From NCBI RefSeq assembly GCF_003019815.1, contig NZ_CP027774.1:124001-188000 (forward strand): 64,000 nucleotides of DNA, written 5' to 3'. Under the pieces are notes generated by a model. The model ran no database searches. It was not told where the DNA came from and was given only the letters and a program-made list of their open reading frames with translations. Each line of letters starts with the position of its first letter. Position 1 is the stretch's first letter. Below are positions 26,527-35,944 of this stretch, piece by piece. The DNA is from Variovorax sp. PMC12. GTDB taxonomy: Bacteria; Pseudomonadota; Gammaproteobacteria; Burkholderiales; Burkholderiaceae_C. Both the position numbers and the translations under genes were made by a program.

Positions 26527-27468
26527 ATGAAAAGCATTCCAGACAAGGTCATCATCTCCTGCGCGGTCACGGGCTCGGTGCACACACCGACGATGTCCGA
26601 GCACCTGGCGCTCACGCCCGCGCAGATCGCCGAGCAGTCGATCGAGGCCGCCGAGGCCGGCGCCGCCATCCTGCACCTGCACGCGCGCGACCCCAGGGAC
26701 GGACGGCCCTCGGCCGACCCCGCGGTGTTCGACCAGTTCGTGCCGCGCATCAAGGCGGCCACCGACGCGGTGATCAACATCACCACCGGCGGCAGCACGC
26801 GCATGACGCTCGAGGAACGCCTGGCGTACCCGCTGCGCGCCAAGCCCGAGATGTGCTCGCTGAACATGGGCTCCATGAACTTCTCGATCCATCCGGCCGC
26901 GCGGCGCGTGGCCGAGTGGAAGCACGACTGGGAGAAGCCCTACGTGGAGGGCATGGAAGACCTGATCTTTCGCAACACCTTCCGCGACATCAAGCACATC
27001 CTGAACGTGCTGGGCGAGGGCTGCGGCACGCGCTTCGAGTTCGAGTGCTACGACGTGGGCCACCTCTACAACCTGGCGCACTTCGTCGACGAGGGCCTGG
27101 TGAAGGGGCCGCTGTTCATCCAGAGCATCTACGGCATCCTCGGCGGCCTGGGCCCCGACCCCGAGAACCTCGTGACCATGCGCACCACCGCCGACCGCCT
27201 GTTCGGCCGCGACGGCTACCGGTTCTCGATCCTGGGCGCGGGCCGCCACCAGATGCCGCTGCTGACCATGGGCGCGGTGATGGGCGGCAACGTGCGCGTG
27301 GGGCTGGAAGACAGCCTCTACCTGGCCAGGGGCCAGCTCGCGAAGTCGTGCGCCGAACAGGTGCGAAAGATCCGCCGCATCCTCGAGGAGCTGTCGCTGG
27401 AGATCGCCACGCCCGACGAGGCCCGCGCCATGCTCGGCCTCAAGGGCAAGGACGCCGTGGCGTTCTGA
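26527..27468 (+). CDS. BKACE family protein (3-keto-5-aminohexanoate cleavage enzyme-like)
   Basis: 313 residues, full length for the beta-keto acid cleavage enzyme family (DUF849). These zinc enzymes condense a beta-keto acid with acetyl-CoA and split off acetoacetate, giving a new acyl-CoA. The metal ligands are in ILHLHARDPRDGRPS (His50 and His52), and the late segment GGNVRVGLEDSLYL carries the acidic ligand. The position behind an ABC importer and before an SDR suggests it processes a keto acid derived from the imported substrate. The substrate class cannot be fixed without the binding-pocket profile. Confidence 0.92.
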   Translation: MKSIPDKVIISCAVTGSVHTPTMSEHLALTPAQIAEQSIEAAEAGAAILHLHARDPRDGRPSADPAVFDQFVPRIKAATDAVINITTGGSTRMTLEERLAYPLRAKPEMCSLNMGSMNFSIHPAARRVAEWKHDWEKPYVEGMEDLIFRNTFRDIKHILNVLGEGCGTRFEFECYDVGHLYNLAHFVDEGLVKGPLFIQSIYGILGGLGPDPENLVTMRTTADRLFGRDGYRFSILGAGRHQMPLLTMGAVMGGNVRVGLEDSLYLARGQLAKSCAEQVRKIRRILEELSLEIATPDEARAMLGLKGKDAVAF

Positions 27469-27505
27469 CCAGAACCAGGTTCCCTTTTCTTTTCAAGGAG
27501 TCACA

Positions 27506-28408
27506 ATGCAGAAGTTGTTGGAAGGCCGCGTGGCCATCGTCACCGGGGCCGGCAGCGGCCTGGGCAGGGCCCATGCGCTGGAGCTCGCCCGGCACGGCGC
27601 GCGCGTGGTCGTCAACGATGTGGCTGGCAGCCACGCCGGCTCGCCGGGCGCCCTCGTGGCCGAGGAGATCGCGCGCGCCGGCGGCGTCGCGATGGCGGAC
27701 GGCGGCGACGTCACCGACTTCCCTGCCATGGAAGCCATGGTGGCACGCGCGATCGGCGAGTGGGGCCGCGTCGACATCCTCGTGAACAACGCGGGCGTCC
27801 TGCGCGACCGGACGTTCGCGAAGATGTCGCTCGATGACTTTCGCCGCGTCATGGACGTGCACCTGATGGGCGCCGTGCACTGCGTGAAGGCCGTGTGGGC
27901 GCACATGCGCGCGCAGGGCTACGGCCGCATCGTGATGACCACGTCGTCGTCCGGCCTGTACGGCAACTTCGGCCAGGCCAACTACAGCGCCGCCAAGATG
28001 GCGCTGGTCGGGCTCATGCAGACGCTGGCACTGGAGGGCATGCGGCAGAACATCCGCGTGAACTGCCTGGCGCCGACCGCGGCGACGGCCATGACCGCGG
28101 ACGTGCTGCCTCCCGAGGCGCTGGCCCGGCTGCAGCCGGCATACGTGAGCCCCGGGCTGGTCGCGCTGGTGGGCGAGGACGCGCCCACGCGCGCGATCCT
28201 GCTGGCCGGCGCGGGCAGCTTCGAGAGTGCGCACATCACCATGACGCAGGGCGTGTTCATCGATGGCTCGAGCGACACGGCCTCGCAGGTGTGCGCGCGC
28301 ATGGAGGAGATCCGCGACCGGCACGCCGAACGCGTCCCGGCCACCGGCTTCGAGCAGTACCAGCTGGAGCTGGCCAAGGCCGGCTTCGAGGTGCCCCTGC
28401 CCCACTGA
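27506..28408 (+). CDS. SDR family oxidoreductase (3-hydroxyacyl-CoA dehydrogenase-like)
   Basis: 300 residues. Cofactor motif TGAGSGLG (13-20), Asp38 for NAD(H), NNAG near 94-97, and Tyr160 with Lys164 (YSAAK). It resembles the dehydrogenase part of multifunctional beta-oxidation enzymes (RAHALELARHGARVVVNDVA) and has an extra C-terminal stretch of about 40 residues. An AAGGAG box precedes the ATG. It ends the liv/BKACE operon, 38 bases after the BKACE gene. A 3-hydroxyacyl-CoA substrate is plausible from both family and context. Confidence 0.9.
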   Translation: MQKLLEGRVAIVTGAGSGLGRAHALELARHGARVVVNDVAGSHAGSPGALVAEEIARAGGVAMADGGDVTDFPAMEAMVARAIGEWGRVDILVNNAGVLRDRTFAKMSLDDFRRVMDVHLMGAVHCVKAVWAHMRAQGYGRIVMTTSSSGLYGNFGQANYSAAKMALVGLMQTLALEGMRQNIRVNCLAPTAATAMTADVLPPEALARLQPAYVSPGLVALVGEDAPTRAILLAGAGSFESAHITMTQGVFIDGSSDTASQVCARMEEIRDRHAERVPATGFEQYQLELAKAGFEVPLPH

Positions 28409-28588
28409 CCCCGGCAACCGAGGGTTTACGCGGCGTCCTGCCCGCACACAGCACGCGGCGCGGCAGTGTCAGGCCCGCACATTGGTTTCGGCAGCCCACG
28501 GCGAGAGACTTCGTCCGGCCACCCGTGGAGGGGCTGGCGCGGCCCTCGCGACGGCGGCGCGCTTTCAAACGAACGACATCGGAGACCT

Positions 28589-30361
28589 ATGACATCCAGC
28601 CATCGAGACATCGTCCTGGGCGCGGCGGCCTGCCTGGCCGCGAGCGCCATCCTGGCGGGCTGCGGCGGAGGCGGAGGGGGCGGCGGTTTCCCGCTGCTCG
28701 TTCCGCCCGCCGCAGGGCAACCCGCTGCACCGCCCGCACCGCCCACGGCCCCGCCGCCAGCCGCAGGACTCGCCTGCGAGCAGCTCCAGGGCCTGGCCAT
28801 TCCCGCATCGGCCATCGGCCTGCCGTCCTCGGGTGCGACGGTGACCAGCGCCAAGACCGTGGCACCGGGCGGCACGGGCGCCGCCGCGCTGCCCGAATAC
28901 TGCGAGGTCGCGGGCAAGATCGCACCGGTCGATCCGACCGCGCCCAACATCCAGTTCGCCGTCGCGCTGCCGACATCATGGAACCGGAAGGTCGTCATGC
29001 TCGGCGGCGGCGGCTTCAACGGCACCGTTCCCAACGTGAAGGGCAACGTGCCCAACGGGCCCGTCGACAAGCTCACGCCGCTCGGGCGCGGCTACGCCAC
29101 CTTCGCGAGCGACTCGGGCCACCAGGCCAACGCGCTCGGCTCGCAGGACGGCCTGTTCGGGCTCAGCGACGAGGCGGTGCGCAACTTCGGCGGCGACGCG
29201 CTCAAGAAGACACACGACGCCGCGCTCGCGGTGATCAAGGCGCGGTTCGCCGCGGCACCGGTGAAGTCGTACTTCGCGGGCGGCTCCACCGGCGGACGCG
29301 AGGCGCTCACCGCCATCCAGCGCTGGCCCGCCGACTGGGACGGCGCCATCGCGTGGTACCCCGCGTGGAACGACGCGGCGGCGCTGCTGGGCGGCCACCG
29401 CATGAGCCGCGCGCTGGCGCAGCCCGGCGCATACCCCAACACCGCCAAGCGCGCGCTGCTGTACGACGCGGCCATGGAAGCGTGCGACGCCCTCGACGGC
29501 GCGAGCGACGGGCTCATCAGCAACCAGACGCTGTGCAACGCGCGCTTCGACCCGTCCACCGCCACGCTGCGCGGCGCGCCGGTGCGGTGCGCCGGTGGCG
29601 CCGACACCGGCGACACCTGCCTGTCGGACGCGCAGATCGCCGCGATGAAGACCATCGACACGCCGACGAACTTCCGCTTCGCGCTGGCCAGCGGCGAGAC
29701 GCAGTACCCCGGCTACAACATCTGGGGCGCCGACCCCGGCATCACCACGCGCACCTCGCCGCTGGAGCCGGTAGTGACCTTCCTGGCGTTCGGCACGTCG
29801 CAACCCGCGCGCCCCATGCCGGCGAGCGCGCCGTACGTGAGCGTGCTGACCGACCAGTGGATCAAGTATTCCGTGACGCGCGACGCCGGCTTCGACTCGC
29901 TCTCGCTCGACCCCGAAGACCCGGGCCCGTGGGCCAGCCGCATCAGCGCGCTGAGCACCCAGCTGGACGCGAGCACCGACATCTCGGCATTCAAGGCGCG
30001 CGGCGGCAAGCTGCTGCTGGCACATGGCCTGGCGGACGTGCTGGTGAGCACGCGCGCCACCGAGCAGTACTACCAGCGGCTGCAGTCGCGGATGGGTCCT
30101 TCGGAAGTGGACACCTTCGTGCGCTACTACGAAGTCGCCGGCCTCGGGCATGCGGTGAGCAGCACCTTCAACGCCGCCTGGGATTCGCTGAGCGCGCTGG
30201 AGGCGTGGTCCGAGGCGGGGACGGCGCCGGCCGGCCAGGTGGTGACCGACACGGCAGGGGTGCCGGGGCGCACCCGGCCGCTGTGCGACTACCCGCGCTG
30301 GGCGCAATACCGCGGCAGCGGCAACGTGAACCTCGCCTCTTCCTTCCAGTGCGTGAACTGA
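28589..30361 (+). CDS. tannase/feruloyl esterase family lipoprotein
   Basis: 590 residues. The signal peptide ends in lipobox ILAGC (Cys25), followed by a long glycine run and a Pro/Ala-rich linker. The hydrolase domain has NRKVVMLGGGGFNG, the nucleophile Ser233 in FAGGSTGGREAL, an aspartate in HGLADVLVSTRATEQYYQRL, and a histidine in VAGLGHAVS. These are the usual catalytic elements of the tannase/feruloyl esterase family, which releases phenolic acids from plant esters outside the cytoplasm. The start has GGAG upstream. The following carboxylesterase gene is in the same direction at 70 bases. Confidence 0.92.
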   Translation: MTSSHRDIVLGAAACLAASAILAGCGGGGGGGGFPLLVPPAAGQPAAPPAPPTAPPPAAGLACEQLQGLAIPASAIGLPSSGATVTSAKTVAPGGTGAAALPEYCEVAGKIAPVDPTAPNIQFAVALPTSWNRKVVMLGGGGFNGTVPNVKGNVPNGPVDKLTPLGRGYATFASDSGHQANALGSQDGLFGLSDEAVRNFGGDALKKTHDAALAVIKARFAAAPVKSYFAGGSTGGREALTAIQRWPADWDGAIAWYPAWNDAAALLGGHRMSRALAQPGAYPNTAKRALLYDAAMEACDALDGASDGLISNQTLCNARFDPSTATLRGAPVRCAGGADTGDTCLSDAQIAAMKTIDTPTNFRFALASGETQYPGYNIWGADPGITTRTSPLEPVVTFLAFGTSQPARPMPASAPYVSVLTDQWIKYSVTRDAGFDSLSLDPEDPGPWASRISALSTQLDASTDISAFKARGGKLLLAHGLADVLVSTRATEQYYQRLQSRMGPSEVDTFVRYYEVAGLGHAVSSTFNAAWDSLSALEAWSEAGTAPAGQVVTDTAGVPGRTRPLCDYPRWAQYRGSGNVNLASSFQCVN

Positions 30362-30431
30362 GACGCGCCGAGGCCCGGATGCTGCCGCCGGTGCATGCAC
30401 AACACAAGACAAGACAAACGGAGACTTCACC

Positions 30432-32225
30432 ATGATCAGCCACCTGCGCGCCGGCATCGCCGGCGCCATCCTTGCCCTGCTGCAGTTGAGTGCCTGCGGC
30501 GGCGGTGGAAACCAAGGGCCGGTGTTCACGCCCGTCGCGGCACCCGCACCGACCTCCCCGGCTGCACCGCCCGCCAGCGGACCGCCCCCGGAGGCCCCCT
30601 CTGCCCTGCAGCGCGCCACGGTCTACGGCCAGGTGCTGGGCAGCGACGATTCCGCCAGCAACGGCACCTACAGCTGGAAGGGCGTGCCCTTCGCCAGGCC
30701 GCCGGTCGGCGCGCTGCGCTGGAAGGCACCGGTCGACCCCGAGCCCTGGACCGCCGTCAAGGCGACGCAGAAGCTGGGCAACGCCTGCGTACAGACCGGC
30801 CGCCTCTACGGCCCGGGCCAGAACAACCAGTACGACGCGACCATCGGCACCTCGTACGGCAAGACCACGGGCGCCGAGGATTGCCTGTACCTCAACATCT
30901 GGGCGCCTTCGACGGCGGCCGCGACCGACAAGCTGCCCGTCATCGTCTTCGTCCATGGCGGCAGCAACATCACCGGCTACACCGGCGACCCGGTCTACGA
31001 CGGCGCCGCGCTCGCGAAGGCCGCCCATGCGGTCGTCGTCACGGTGAACTACCGGCTGGGCATCATGGGCTTCCTGGCCTCACCCCAGCTCAAGGCCGGC
31101 GTCGATGCGAACGACGATTCCGGCAACTACGCGATCCTGGACCTGATCAAGGCGATGCAGTTCGTCAACGCCAACATTGCCGCCTTCGGCGGCGACCCGG
31201 GCAATGTCACGCTCATGGGCCAGTCGGCCGGCGCCGTCAACATCTATGCGCTGATGGTCTCGCCGCTGGTGGTCAAGGCCAAGCCGGCCCTGTTCCATCG
31301 CCTCGTGCCGCTGAGCGGGGGGGTGGCGACGGCCACCACCCAGCCGAGCCAGGTCAATGCGCTGCTGGCCGCCCTGCTGATGGCCGACGGCACGGTGGCG
31401 GACGACACCGCCGCGGGTGCCTACATTGCCGGGCGCAGCAATGCCGAGCTGGCGGCCTACCTGCGTTCGAAGAGCGCGGACACCCTGCTGCAGACCGTGC
31501 TCAAGAAACTGGCGCCATTGGGCCTGTCGGCATCCAACCCGTTGAACGACGGGACCGTGGTCCCGGTCGATCCGATCGCGGCGATCAACGCGGGCGCCTT
31601 CCTGAAGGTGCCGGTGATGGCCGGCTACACGCGCGACGAGACCAAGCTTTTTCCGCAGAACCTGGCGATCTCGCCGGCGTTCGGCGGCATCAGCGGCCGG
31701 CTCCTGGACGACCCCACGGTCTTCTCGATGGCCTACAGCTATGACCCGGATGCGGCGCCCGCCACCACCCTCGAGCAATGGATCCCCGGCCAGTACCTGC
31801 CCGTCACGACGCCGGTGACCGGCTTCAACGCGAGGACCGACCTCTACAACCAATACTTCTTCATCGCGCTGCGCAAGCAGATCTTTCCGGTGCTGCAGGC
31901 GCAGAATGTGCCGTTGTGGTGGTACCAGTTCAACTGGGACAAGGCGCCGGCACCGTTCAACGACATCTTCGGCGCCGCGCACACGTTCGACCTGCCGTTC
32001 GTGTTCGGCAACTTCGGCCCGTCGCTCTACGCGAGGTTCGCGAACTCGAAGGCGAACGCGCCGGGCCGCCTGGAACTCTCGGACGCGATGATGAAGAGCC
32101 TCGCGGCGTTCGCGCGCACCGGCGACCCCAACAACGCGGCGCTGGGGGTCCGCTGGTCCCCCTACCCGTCGATGCTGAACTTCGACGCGTCGCTTTCGGC
32201 CAAGGCGATCACGGTGCAGCCGTAG
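30432..32225 (+). CDS. type B carboxylesterase lipoprotein
   Basis: 597 residues. Lipobox LQLSAC places the lipid on Cys22, with a glycine run and Pro/Ala linker behind it. The alpha/beta-hydrolase domain begins with the usual YSWKGVPFARPPVGALRW. AEDCLYLNIWAP follows. The nucleophile is Ser265 in MGQSAGAVN, and the oxyanion segment is VFVHGG. It likely hydrolyses esters at the cell surface, in series with the tannase-like protein upstream. The substrate is unknown. Confidence 0.92.
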   Translation: MISHLRAGIAGAILALLQLSACGGGGNQGPVFTPVAAPAPTSPAAPPASGPPPEAPSALQRATVYGQVLGSDDSASNGTYSWKGVPFARPPVGALRWKAPVDPEPWTAVKATQKLGNACVQTGRLYGPGQNNQYDATIGTSYGKTTGAEDCLYLNIWAPSTAAATDKLPVIVFVHGGSNITGYTGDPVYDGAALAKAAHAVVVTVNYRLGIMGFLASPQLKAGVDANDDSGNYAILDLIKAMQFVNANIAAFGGDPGNVTLMGQSAGAVNIYALMVSPLVVKAKPALFHRLVPLSGGVATATTQPSQVNALLAALLMADGTVADDTAAGAYIAGRSNAELAAYLRSKSADTLLQTVLKKLAPLGLSASNPLNDGTVVPVDPIAAINAGAFLKVPVMAGYTRDETKLFPQNLAISPAFGGISGRLLDDPTVFSMAYSYDPDAAPATTLEQWIPGQYLPVTTPVTGFNARTDLYNQYFFIALRKQIFPVLQAQNVPLWWYQFNWDKAPAPFNDIFGAAHTFDLPFVFGNFGPSLYARFANSKANAPGRLELSDAMMKSLAAFARTGDPNNAALGVRWSPYPSMLNFDASLSAKAITVQP

Positions 32226-32278
32226 CGCCTGGCTGTAGATTCCAGGCGGCGAATATCTGGCACCACCGTGCGACTTGT

Positions 32279-32297
32279 CGGCTAGCGCCGATAGCCG
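32279..32297. terminator. hairpin between convergent esterase and DUF6351 genes
   Basis: CGGCTA, seven bases, TAGCCG forms a perfect 6-bp stem in the 129-base gap between two convergent genes. There is no T-run on either side, so a classical intrinsic terminator is not shown. It is listed as a possible termination element only because of its position. Confidence 0.25.
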
Positions 32298-32354
32298 CCG
32301 CGCACGGCGATATGCGCGCGAAGCCGAGGCATCCTCATGCCCCGGTGCAGGCCG

Positions 32355-34601
32355 TCAGTTCAGCGGCAACCGCAGGTAGGTGCCGCGCAGCGCCTCCTGG
32401 CTCACGCCGGGCTTGCTCCAGTCGCACACGCCGCTCGGGAAGATTGTCTGCAGCCGCGCGAGATCGGCGCCGGCGATCGTCACTGAGTAATCGGCAGGGT
32501 TGACCGGCTTGAGCTGGCACTTGAGCACGTCGTTCACCAGCGGCGAGCCGGCCTGGATGCGCGGCGTGGTGAAGCGCGGGTACACGACGTTGCAGCTGGC
32601 CGCCGCATCGAGCGACGCGGGCTCGTCGATGCGCTTGCCGGTCTTGTCCCAGCAGGCATCGTTGGCGCCGGCGGGCTTGTTGCGCACCACCTTGTCGATC
32701 GAGGCGGGCGACGGGTCGGCCGCCATGTTGTCCAGCCATTTGTTCAGGAGATCGATCGAGCCGCTCATGTAGTCGTAGCCCGAGGTGGAGCCGAGCGTCC
32801 AGATGATCTGGTTGTCGCTGCGGCCGTTGGCGCGTTGCAGCCGGGCTCTGATGATCAGGTCCTGCGTCGTGTCGTGGATGTCGCCCACGGCATCGGCGTT
32901 GCCGCGCTGCGTGATGATCGGGATGTTCGCAAGGCCCGCGCCCCTGAAGCCGTTCTTGAAGCCGCCGGCGTAGCTGAGCCTGAGCGCATCCGGATCGGCT
33001 TCGGAGCGCGCGGGCTGCGGGTTGCCGTCGCCGTCGTAGCCGCCCACCTTCTCGTTCAGGTCGAGGAACTCCTTCACCGAGATCGTGCCGGCATTGAGCG
33101 CCCCCAGGCCGTACTGCACGCCGATGTTGTCCAGCGGCCGGCGCGCCTCCTGCGTGCCGGGCCGCTTGCCCAGCAGATTCACGTTGGTCTGGAACAGGTC
33201 GCAGCGGATGCCGCCCGGGTTGGTCGCGCGGTTGAAGACGTTCGCCACGTTGGCCGGCTCGATGAACCCGCAGCCCGCCGCGTTGTCCGACTTGATGATG
33301 CTCGCGAACGACAGGTCCCACGCGGTGCAGGTGTTGGTATTGAAGCCGTTCACCGCGTTCTGCTTGGCCGTCGTCCAGGTGGCGGTGTCGAGCTTGTAGA
33401 CGTTGTTCAGCAGGCGGCACTCCATCACCTCGGGCATCAGCGTCTCGGGGAAGGAGACGATCGGTTGGATGCCGTCCAGGAGCCCTGGATAGAGCTGCGC
33501 GATCAGGTACTGCTGGATCGCACCGCCCGAGCCGCCGAAGCCGGCCGTCCACTTCGGCACTTCGCCGAATTCCTCGATCACGTGCTCCTTCAGCATCATC
33601 AGCGTCTCGCCCTGCAGGTGCGGATTGGCGTGCTGGTTGTTCCAGAGTTCGGTCGAGTTCATGAAGGCGAAGCCGCGCGAGAGCTGGATGTGGCCGACGT
33701 CGCCAAGGATCGACTCGATCGGGTGCACGCCCTGGTTGTACTGCGCCGAACCGCAGCAGTCGAAGTAGGCCACGAGCTTCCTGTTCCAGCCCGGGCCGGG
33801 CTTCCATGCGGCGGGCGAATCCTTGGTCGGGTTGTCGAGCACCGCGAGCCGGTACACGCCGCGGTTGATGGTGCCCGACTCCACGCGCACGATGTAGGGC
33901 ACCGTGGTGCCGTCGTTCGTGGTGGTCGTAGCAAGATCGGCCGGGCGCGTTCCCTTGGGGTCTGCGAGCGGCTTGAAGACGTTGGTGTTGGTGCGGTAGT
34001 ACCAGACCACCTGCGTCGCGGCCGAGCAGTCGGCATCGAGCGCGGCACCCAGGCCGTTTTGCACCGTGCGGCATTCGTAGGGCGAAATGTGCGGGCCCGA
34101 CAGGATCGGGCCGGTGATCGGATAGTTGACCAGCCGGGCCTCGGTGCGCTGCGCCGCAACATCGGCATTGCTCACCAGCAGCGTGTTGACGCTGCCGGTG
34201 GCGCTGGCCTTGTCGGTCGTGAGGCCGGTGACAAGTCCGCGCAGCACGCGGGCGGTGCTGTTGACGACGGGCACCTGGGCGGTCACGTCCTTGCCGTTGA
34301 GGCTCACGCGCACCTTGTCGAGCGCGACGCCCACGGGCGCGGTGATTTCGATCAGCGTGTCGCCTCCGCTGATCATGTCGGGCGCGGAAGAGAGCGTCCT
34401 GATCTGGAACGCGGCCGGCGTCTGCACGACGGGTGGGGGACTGGCGCCCGGAATGAACGAGAACCCCGAACCGTCCGACCCTCCGCCGCAACCCGCGGCG
34501 AGCAGTGCGCCGGCCATCGCGAGCCCGGCTGCGGCGGCCTGCGGCCGGATCCGGGGCCACGGAAAAACCCGCTTGCGCGGACGGCGAGGTGTAGCGAGCA
34601 T
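32355..34601 (-). CDS. DUF6351 family putative secreted lipoprotein hydrolase
   Basis: 748 residues. Lipobox LLAAGC gives Cys38, followed by a short glycine-rich stretch and a proline-rich linker, the same layout as the two esterases across the gap. It matches the DUF6351 group by overall size and by segments such as GPGWNRKLVAYFDCCGSAQY, ALNAGTISVKEFLDLNEKVG and TLGSTSGYDYMSGSID. A possible nucleophile lies in AGFGGSGGAIQQYLIAQLYP, a G-x-S-G-G pattern seen in serine hydrolases. Even cysteine pairs suggest disulfides outside the cytoplasm. Function is not established; an esterase or depolymerase role is suggested by context. AGGAG lies 7 bases before ATG 34601. Confidence 0.82.
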   Translation of the reverse strand: MLATPRRPRKRVFPWPRIRPQAAAAGLAMAGALLAAGCGGGSDGSGFSFIPGASPPPVVQTPAAFQIRTLSSAPDMISGGDTLIEITAPVGVALDKVRVSLNGKDVTAQVPVVNSTARVLRGLVTGLTTDKASATGSVNTLLVSNADVAAQRTEARLVNYPITGPILSGPHISPYECRTVQNGLGAALDADCSAATQVVWYYRTNTNVFKPLADPKGTRPADLATTTTNDGTTVPYIVRVESGTINRGVYRLAVLDNPTKDSPAAWKPGPGWNRKLVAYFDCCGSAQYNQGVHPIESILGDVGHIQLSRGFAFMNSTELWNNQHANPHLQGETLMMLKEHVIEEFGEVPKWTAGFGGSGGAIQQYLIAQLYPGLLDGIQPIVSFPETLMPEVMECRLLNNVYKLDTATWTTAKQNAVNGFNTNTCTAWDLSFASIIKSDNAAGCGFIEPANVANVFNRATNPGGIRCDLFQTNVNLLGKRPGTQEARRPLDNIGVQYGLGALNAGTISVKEFLDLNEKVGGYDGDGNPQPARSEADPDALRLSYAGGFKNGFRGAGLANIPIITQRGNADAVGDIHDTTQDLIIRARLQRANGRSDNQIIWTLGSTSGYDYMSGSIDLLNKWLDNMAADPSPASIDKVVRNKPAGANDACWDKTGKRIDEPASLDAAASCNVVYPRFTTPRIQAGSPLVNDVLKCQLKPVNPADYSVTIAGADLARLQTIFPSGVCDWSKPGVSQEALRGTYLRLPLN

Positions 34602-34674
34602 GGAAGTCTCCTTCTGTTGTGTGTTCTGGAAGATTAAGGATGGACGTTCCACGCTGCGGTCGTCGCGACGACAC

Positions 34675-35427
34675 ATGAGGCGCCAATCGCTAGAGGTAAT
34701 CCCTGATTCCGTCCGGGCCCCGGCCGCGCCTCAGCTGGAAGACATGGTGCGGCGCTCGCGGTGGGCGGCAGGTCTCGCGCCCGAGGATGTGGAGCACGTG
34801 CTGGGCAGCATGCAGGAGAGGCAGTTCGCGCGCGGCGCCTGCATTGCGCGGGCGGGGCAACAGGTCGAGCACTGGATGGGGCTCGTCGATGGCTTCGCCA
34901 AGATGTCGGTGGCCTCGCAGGAGGGGCGGATATCGACGCTCACCGGCGTCTCGGCCGGTGTGTGGTTCGGCGAAGGATCGCTCTTCAAGCACGAGGCGCG
35001 CCGCTACGACGTGTTCGCGCTGCGGCCGACGCGGATCGCGCTGATGCCGCGCCGCACCTTCGAATGGCTGCGCGGCACCAGCGTGCCGTTCAACCATTAC
35101 CTGCAGGAGCTGTTGAACGCGCGGCTGAGCCTGTTCATCGGCGCGCTCGCGCACGAGCGGCTGCTGGACACCGACGCGCGCGTCGCGAACTGCCTGGCGA
35201 GCCTTTTCAACCCTGATCTGTATCCGGACGCGCCACGCTTCCTGGAAGTCGGGCAGGTCGAGATCGGGCTGCTGGCAAATGTATCAAGGCAGCGCGTGAA
35301 CGTGGCACTGCGGCGCTTTCAGGCGCTTGGACTCATCCGCCTCGAAAAGCGCGGACTGACCGTGCTCGACCTGGGCGGCTTGCGTGGTTACCAGCAAGGC
35401 GCCGTGCCGCTGAGCCTGGGAGGGTGA
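34675..35427 (+). CDS. Crp/Fnr family transcriptional regulator
   Basis: 250 residues. The N-terminal cNMP-like effector domain (about 30-140) includes ACIARAGQQVEHWMGLVDGF and VWFGEGSLFKHE. The C-terminal winged helix reads VGQVEIGLLANVSRQRVNVA, then LRRFQALGLIRLEKRGLTVL. No cysteine cluster for an iron-sulfur group is seen, so it is not an FNR oxygen sensor. It is divergent from the DUF6351 gene (73 bases between starts) and is the likely regulator of the secreted hydrolases. ATG 34675 begins MRRQSLEV. Confidence 0.88.
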   Translation: MRRQSLEVIPDSVRAPAAPQLEDMVRRSRWAAGLAPEDVEHVLGSMQERQFARGACIARAGQQVEHWMGLVDGFAKMSVASQEGRISTLTGVSAGVWFGEGSLFKHEARRYDVFALRPTRIALMPRRTFEWLRGTSVPFNHYLQELLNARLSLFIGALAHERLLDTDARVANCLASLFNPDLYPDAPRFLEVGQVEIGLLANVSRQRVNVALRRFQALGLIRLEKRGLTVLDLGGLRGYQQGAVPLSLGG

Positions 35428-35521
35428 AGGCGGCGATCGCCATCGGGTGGAATTTCCATGCTGTTCCAAATGAAAGGGGAATGTCCTACCATGCGCCTTT
35501 GAACGCCAAGGAGACATCGTC

Positions 35522-35935
35522 TTGCTGGCCCGACTGATCTATCGCAGCATGTCCAGGGGGCCATCGGCGGGCGACGTCGAAAGCATCCTGCGCGCCTCGC
35601 GCCGCAACAACCGGGAGATCGGCATCACCGGCGCACTGTGCCACTTCCAGCGCAACTACATGCAATACCTTGAGGGCGACGAGGCCGCCATCGAATGCGT
35701 GATGGCCAACATCGCAGAGGACCCGCGGCATGCGAACCTGACCGTGCTGGAGTACCGGTTCATCGCGGCGCGCGCGTTCCCGCGGTGGTCGATGGCGCTG
35801 CTGGTGTGGGACGAGCAGGTTCGCGAAGTCCTTGGTCCTCTGGCGGACATGGGCCTGAACGGTATCCAACCCTCGGAAGCGGCGCCAGTCTTTCGTGCGC
35901 TCACGAGAACGCCGCAATGGGTGCGCCTGCACTAG
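35522..35935 (+). CDS. BLUF domain blue-light sensor protein
   Basis: 137 residues, almost entirely one BLUF domain, which binds FAD and senses blue light. The photocycle residues are present: Tyr7 in LIYRSMS, Asn30 in RRNNREIGITG and Gln48 in YMQYLEG. The conserved ARAFPRWSMALL segment supplies the semi-conserved tryptophan and methionine. There is no output domain, so it must signal through a partner, as short BLUF proteins do. The start is TTG 35522, preceded by AAGGAG at a good spacing; there is no usable ATG near it. It stands alone after the Crp/Fnr gene and converges on the LacI gene. Confidence 0.88.
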   Translation: MLARLIYRSMSRGPSAGDVESILRASRRNNREIGITGALCHFQRNYMQYLEGDEAAIECVMANIAEDPRHANLTVLEYRFIAARAFPRWSMALLVWDEQVREVLGPLADMGLNGIQPSEAAPVFRALTRTPQWVRLH

Positions 35936-35944
35936 GTGCACCGG

